A program made the position numbers and the translations under genes. This document shows, in pieces, positions 60,526 to 64,000 of a stretch of DNA of 64,000 bases (positions are counted from its first letter, which is position 1; every line of letters starts with the position of its first letter). Under the pieces are notes generated by a model. The model did not search any database, was not told where the DNA came from, and worked only from the letters and a program-made list of their open reading frames with translations. Location of the stretch: NCBI GenBank assembly GCA_900549405.1, contig URNZ01000005.1:5172-69171 (forward strand). Direction: 5' to 3'. Origin of the DNA: an uncultured Eubacteriales bacterium. Its GTDB lineage: Bacteria; Bacillota; Clostridia; Oscillospirales; Oscillospiraceae.

Positions 60526-61686
60526 GTGGATGGGATCGATTTGAATTCTGAGGAGAGCAGTTCCGTCAAAACAGTGGCCATAGACTTAAAGCGGATGAAC
60601 CGGCGCAGGATCTACAATCTGCTGCGAAGCGGCAGGGCGTGCTCCCGCCGGGACATCGTCATGCAGCTGAATCTCAGTTTGCCCACGGTGGTGCAGAATC
60701 TGAACGAGCTGTCGGAGGACGGGCTCATCTGCGAGGCGGGGCAGCAGACCAAGACCGGGGGCCGCCGGGCCAAAACCTATACTTCGGTGAACGATTTTAG
60801 AACGGCCATCGGCCTGGACGTGACGCCTCACCACGCCTCCGCCGTGGCGGTGGACCTGTGCGGGCACATCCTGGCCCGGAGGCGGCTGAAGGTGCCCTTT
60901 GTCCGCACGGCGGACTATTACCGCCAAATGGGGCGGCTGGTGGACGACCTGGTCCTCAACGCCGGACTGGCCGCCGCCCACGTTCTGGGCGTGGGCATCA
61001 GTGTACCCTGTCTCACGGAAAAAGACGGGACACACAGCTATTATTGCAAAGCCCTGGGCGGGACGGATGAGCTGTTCGCCGGGGACTTCGCGGAGTATAT
61101 CCCCTTCCCGGTGCGGCTGTGCCACGATACAGACACCTCTGCCTTTGCCGAGAGCTGGGCCTGCCCGGACCACGGGGACTTCTTCTATCTCATGCTCAGC
61201 AACAGTATCGGCGGGGCGGTGTTCGTCAACGGCGATCTGTACAACGGGGACAACTGCCGCAGCTGCGAGGTGGGCCACACCCAGCTGGTGCAAAACGGCA
61301 AGCCCTGCTACTGTGGGCGCTTCGGCTGCGCGGACTGCTATTGCTCGGCAAAGCCTCTGGTAAAGCTCACCGGCGGCGACCTGGCGGAGTTTTTCCTCCG
61401 GCTGGAGGGGGGAGACCGGGACGCCCGGGACCTGTGGCAGGAGTATCTGAACTATCTGGCACAGCTTATCCACAATATTCATATGCTCTATGACTGCAAG
61501 GTAGTCCTGGGCGGCCAGATCGGCCAGCGCCTGGACGGCTATCTGGACACCCTGTGCGCCAAACTGGCCGCCATGGACCCCTTCATCCAAAACGCCGATT
61601 ATGTCTCTGTGTGCAAAGCCAAAGTAGAATCCGCCGCCGTAGGCGCGGCCATCTCGTTCATCGGGGAATACGTGTCATCGATTTGA
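60526..61686 (+). CDS. ROK family transcriptional regulator
   Basis: This 386-residue repressor of the XylR/NagC group has an N-terminal winged helix (CSRRDIVMQLNLSLPTVVQN, about 35-75) and a ROK sugar-kinase-like domain (GLDVTPHHASAVAVDL, SNSIGGAVFVNGDLY). The zinc motif is CEVGHTQ ... CYCGRFGCADCYCS. It is divergent from the polyol island and probably represses it until a sugar or sugar phosphate binds. The GTG start at 60526 is close to the promoter; TTG at 60541 with GGGA upstream is an alternative. Confidence 0.9.
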   Translation: MDGIDLNSEESSSVKTVAIDLKRMNRRRIYNLLRSGRACSRRDIVMQLNLSLPTVVQNLNELSEDGLICEAGQQTKTGGRRAKTYTSVNDFRTAIGLDVTPHHASAVAVDLCGHILARRRLKVPFVRTADYYRQMGRLVDDLVLNAGLAAAHVLGVGISVPCLTEKDGTHSYYCKALGGTDELFAGDFAEYIPFPVRLCHDTDTSAFAESWACPDHGDFFYLMLSNSIGGAVFVNGDLYNGDNCRSCEVGHTQLVQNGKPCYCGRFGCADCYCSAKPLVKLTGGDLAEFFLRLEGGDRDARDLWQEYLNYLAQLIHNIHMLYDCKVVLGGQIGQRLDGYLDTLCAKLAAMDPFIQNADYVSVCKAKVESAAVGAAISFIGEYVSSI

Positions 61687-61694
61687 AAAATATG

Positions 61695-61741
61695 TAAGGG
61701 GACGGCTCCCGTGATCTCAGGATCATGGGAGCCGTCCCCTT
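61695..61741. terminator. Bidirectional terminator
   Basis: AAGGGGACGGCTCCCGTGAT pairs with ATCATGGGAGCCGTCCCCTT (one mismatch) around a TCAG-type loop. It separates the convergent ROK and anti-sigma genes. Confidence 0.9.
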
Positions 61742-61755
61742 ATTGCATAATCAGA

Positions 61756-63039
61756 TCAGTCGTCCAGCTCTGTCTCATGCTTGAGAATCGCGCCGGAGGC
61801 CGCGTCGATCTCGTAGTCATATTCCATATTGCCGGATTTGAACTCAACCTCGTAGATGAGCGTTCCGTCCTCGTCGTCCAGCTCAATGTCCATGTCATAC
61901 GCCTGATTTTCACGCAAGCCCGCATGGTTCAGGGCGATGGACTTTGCCTTGGCGTAGCCGATATCCTGCACCGTTCCGGACGGCGCGGGCTTTTGATCAG
62001 AGGGCTTCGTCGTTTCATTCGATGCGGAAGCGGGCTTTTGACCAGAGGGCTTCGTCGTTTCATTCGATGCGGAAACGGCAGCCAATAAATCTTTCTGCCC
62101 GCTGAGCACCTTCCCTGTGTAGGCATCCACTAGATACTTGAACTCGCCCCGTGCCGTTTGCAGCTCTACTTCGTAGTGTGCAGGGGATTCGTCGAGCTCG
62201 GGATCGACCTCCGCCGTGACGGAGTCCATTGCCGTCGTTCCGGCATACTCCTCCGCAGCACTGCGGGCTGCATCCATACCGATCGGCATGGCAGGTGCGC
62301 CCGCTTCGGCGAGGTCCTTGAGCTCTTCCACCGAGAGCTTTGCCAGCGCGTCAAACTTCAGCGTGGCGTTGAGTGCAAGCACACGGTTCACCAGCGCCGC
62401 CTTTCCGGTCGAAATGCTGTTTTCCCGCGCCTGCTGCGTAAGTCCCGCGTCCTGCGTAAGCGTCTGCGTCAGGACGGACGCCCTCGATTCGCTTGTCTGC
62501 AAAACACCATCCACGGTGCTGGTCAGCTCGCGCTGGAGTTTTTCTGCGCGAGCGGTATCCTTGTCCTCCACCGAGATCATGATGGCGGAGGAAATGCTAT
62601 TGAGGTAGCCGTTTCGCACAAGGCTGCCCACGATAGCATTCACCGCCACATCGAGCTTCGCGCCCTTGAGATCCGCGCCGTTGCCCATATCCGCAAGGAT
62701 AGCTTTCGCGTCCTCGTTGAGCGGCGTGCAGACAAGGACCTTTTCGCTTCGATTCACCTTCAGTTCGATGCTCGGATTCACATCCAGAGATACCACGGAC
62801 GCGACCGCATTCGCCTGTTGGTAGAACAGCCCTCCGCCGCCAAGCAGCATCACAGCAAGGCAGGCGGCCACAAGCGTGGTCCATTTTCTCTTTGTCGTTT
62901 TCTTTGCCGTTTTCTTTGCCGTCATGGGGATCACCGTTCCTTTCCGCTCTTCACAGCGGGAGAGAACGCCGTTCACGTCGTTCGGTGCAGTCTTTTCGAC
63001 CGCCGAGGCCAGACGCTGCTCTAGCTTTTCGCTGGTCAT
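61756..63039 (-). CDS. RsgI-like anti-sigma factor with PepSY-type C-terminal domains
   Basis: This membrane anti-sigma factor has 427 residues. It has a cytoplasmic N-terminus of about 50 residues, a Lys/Thr-rich stretch and one membrane helix (LVAACLAVMLLGGGGLFYQQ). An RsgI-like extracytoplasmic domain follows, with SVVSLDVNPSIELKVNRSEK. Beyond it lie two PepSY-like modules (EVELQTARGEFKYLVDAYTG and YEVEFKSGNMEYDYEIDAAS) separated by a repeated SASNETTKPS linker. Its start overlaps the sigma gene stop (ATGA). It would hold the sigma factor inactive until an outside signal arrives. Confidence 0.87.
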   Translation of the reverse strand: MTSEKLEQRLASAVEKTAPNDVNGVLSRCEERKGTVIPMTAKKTAKKTTKRKWTTLVAACLAVMLLGGGGLFYQQANAVASVVSLDVNPSIELKVNRSEKVLVCTPLNEDAKAILADMGNGADLKGAKLDVAVNAIVGSLVRNGYLNSISSAIMISVEDKDTARAEKLQRELTSTVDGVLQTSESRASVLTQTLTQDAGLTQQARENSISTGKAALVNRVLALNATLKFDALAKLSVEELKDLAEAGAPAMPIGMDAARSAAEEYAGTTAMDSVTAEVDPELDESPAHYEVELQTARGEFKYLVDAYTGKVLSGQKDLLAAVSASNETTKPSGQKPASASNETTKPSDQKPAPSGTVQDIGYAKAKSIALNHAGLRENQAYDMDIELDDEDGTLIYEVEFKSGNMEYDYEIDAASGAILKHETELDD

Positions 63040-63611
63040 TTGGCGCCATCTCCTTCTACGTAAGCTCGCATCTTTTTCAATGCTCTGTGATATTTTGACA
63101 GGACGGTAGGAAGTGAAAGCTCCAGCAGCGCCGCGATCTCCCTGTGCTTCAGGCCCGTAACGGCGTGGAGCAGTATAATGCGCCGTTCCCCGTCAGCGAG
63201 GCTTGCCAGCGCATGCTGCAAAAGAATGCGTTCGTCGGCGTCCAAACCGCATTCCTGCGCGGGAAGGGCGTCCCATTCCGCCTCGCTGAGCGCAGCATGA
63301 TGTTCCTCACGCCGCAGACGCATCAGGCACAGGTTGCGGCACACGGTCAGCAGCCAGCCCATCGGCGAGCCGGTGGGACGGTACTGCCCTGCGCAGTCCC
63401 ACACCTGCACATAGACGTCCTGTGTGAGATCCTGTGCATCATGCGCATTTTTGAGGTAGGAAAGTGCAAGGCCGTACACCGCCGTCCGCGTGCGCCGGTA
63501 CAGTTCTGCCAGGGCTTCGTGCTCTCCGCCGGCAATGTGGATCAGCATCTGCTGCAGCTCGTACCGATCCTCTGCCGGAGCATATTCGGTTGTCATCAGC
63601 AAGCTGAGCAT
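63036..63611 (-). CDS. RNA polymerase sigma factor, ECF type
   Basis: This 191-residue sigma-70 family protein has region 2 (LAELYRRTRTAVYGLALSYL, DAQDLTQDVYVQVW) and region 4 with a helix-turn-helix (GLKHREIAALLELSLPTVLS). ATG at 63611 has AGGAGATGG upstream; a GTG at 63644 would add 11 residues without a ribosome site. It pairs with the anti-sigma gene that overlaps it. The region upstream (ATGCAATAAATCGTCCTTTC on the minus strand) may contain its own autoregulated promoter. Confidence 0.9.
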   Translation of the reverse strand: MLSLLMTTEYAPAEDRYELQQMLIHIAGGEHEALAELYRRTRTAVYGLALSYLKNAHDAQDLTQDVYVQVWDCAGQYRPTGSPMGWLLTVCRNLCLMRLRREEHHAALSEAEWDALPAQECGLDADERILLQHALASLADGERRIILLHAVTGLKHREIAALLELSLPTVLSKYHRALKKMRAYVEGDGAK

Positions 63612-63812
63612 TGACTTCCATCTCCTGTCATCCGTGTAATGCACGGAAAGGACGATTTATTGCATGGGATTTCTAAATTTTTATGATTTTGTTTCTTCCA
63701 TCTCATTGAGGTGTAGCGAGGCACAGCATTCCGGGATCGACTTTTCTGCATGATGAAGGGGCCAGGTTCATCACCTGCCCCCAACTTTTATGATAGAACC
63801 GGAGCGAAAAGC

Positions 63813-63842
63813 AAAAAGACACGACAAAAGTCGTGTCTTTTT
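63813..63842 (-). terminator. Terminator after tRNA-Cys
   Basis: AAAAAGACACGAC pairs perfectly with GTCGTGTCTTTTT around AAAA. It lies directly after the CCA end of the tRNA gene. The 63612-63812 gap otherwise holds only the sigma gene's 5' region. Confidence 0.9.
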
Positions 63843-63843
63843 C

Positions 63844-63918
63844 TGGAGGTGCCACCCAGATTTGAACTGGGGAGTGGAGCTTTTGCAGAGCTCTGCCTTA
63901 CCACTTGGCTATGGCACC
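63844..63918 (-). tRNA. tRNA-Cys (GCA anticodon)
   Basis: Read on the minus strand, the acceptor GGTGCCA pairs with TGGCACC, followed by T and an encoded CCA end. The anticodon stem GAGCT/AGCTC encloses CTGCAAA with anticodon GCA. The T-arm has GTTCAAATC. Length 75 bases. Confidence 0.95.
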
Positions 63919-63947
63919 ATATGGAGCCGCAGAGTGCTCCAAAAATT

Positions 63948-64000
63948 TGGAGCGAGTGACGAGGCTCGAACTCGCTACCTCCACCTTGGCAAGGTGGCGC
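63948..64000 (-). tRNA. tRNA-Gly (GCC anticodon), 5' part beyond window
   Basis: On the minus strand the window begins within the D-arm side, then the anticodon stem CCACC/GGTGG with loop TTGCCAA (anticodon GCC), T-arm with GTTCGAGCC and the acceptor end with encoded CCA. About 53 bases are present. Confidence 0.92.

Overview
The window is a GC-rich stretch (roughly 60-65% G+C by eye) of a Gram-positive, probably gut-associated, anaerobe of the class Clostridia. The closest fit is the Oscillospiraceae (Flavonifractor / Lawsonibacter / Pseudoflavonifractor-like); this is inferred from gene content, not from a database search. Supporting signs are S-layer-homology proteins, FabK as the only enoyl reductase, an RsgI-like anti-sigma factor, strong purine-rich ribosome binding sites, SigA-type promoters and short dispersed palindromes. 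No phage, insertion sequence, CRISPR array or rRNA was seen.

Layout. 1-1.1 kb: end-truncated homoserine dehydrogenase with an ACT regulator (minus). 1.4-4.1 kb: class A penicillin-binding protein (minus). 4.3-6.4 kb: S-layer-homology surface protein (plus) behind a leader holding a 14-codon ORF and two terminator-like hairpins. 6.5-15.5 kb: complete arginine cluster from glutamate except argA/carbamoyl phosphate synthase, transcribed argG-argH-lipoprotein-argC-argJ-argB-argD-argF (minus). 15.8-20.8 kb: small proteins, a two-component system and rsmA. 21-27.2 kb: ATP-type PEP carboxykinase, two histidine-degradation genes (hutU, hutI) and a formate/nitrite channel. 27.3-29.5 kb: MATE efflux pump plus a MerR regulator, with a textbook MerR-type 19-bp-spacer promoter. 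29.8-39.5 kb: full type II fatty acid synthesis operon, acpP-accBCDA-fabHKDGFZ-marR. 39.7-41.1 kb: Na+-symporter. 41.2-43.3 kb: two COG0523 GTPases (minus), one with a long His/Asp tract and one fused to a YcgQ-C/TIGR03943-like domain. 43.4-47.6 kb: S41 protease with SLH domains, purA and a radical SAM protein (minus). 47.7-60.3 kb: a sugar-alcohol catabolic island (minus) with a divergent ROK repressor. 61.8-63.6 kb: sigma factor / RsgI-like anti-sigma pair (minus). 63.8-64 kb: tRNA-Cys and a partial tRNA-Gly (minus).

How it works together. The most distinctive unit is the 47.7-61.7 kb island. A binding-protein ABC importer brings in a polyol or related sugar, and a zinc polyol dehydrogenase would oxidise it to a ketose. 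A LyxK-type kinase would then make L-xylulose-5-phosphate, UlaE would convert this to L-ribulose-5-phosphate, and AraD would convert that to D-xylulose-5-phosphate. The chemistry points to a pentitol that yields L-xylulose (xylitol or L-arabitol), although a second kinase and an inositol-phosphatase-like enzyme complicate the picture. The importer has two different ATPases, one with an altered Walker B aspartate, plus a 37-residue membrane protein. Palindromic and direct-repeat sites around the divergent promoters suggest ROK control.
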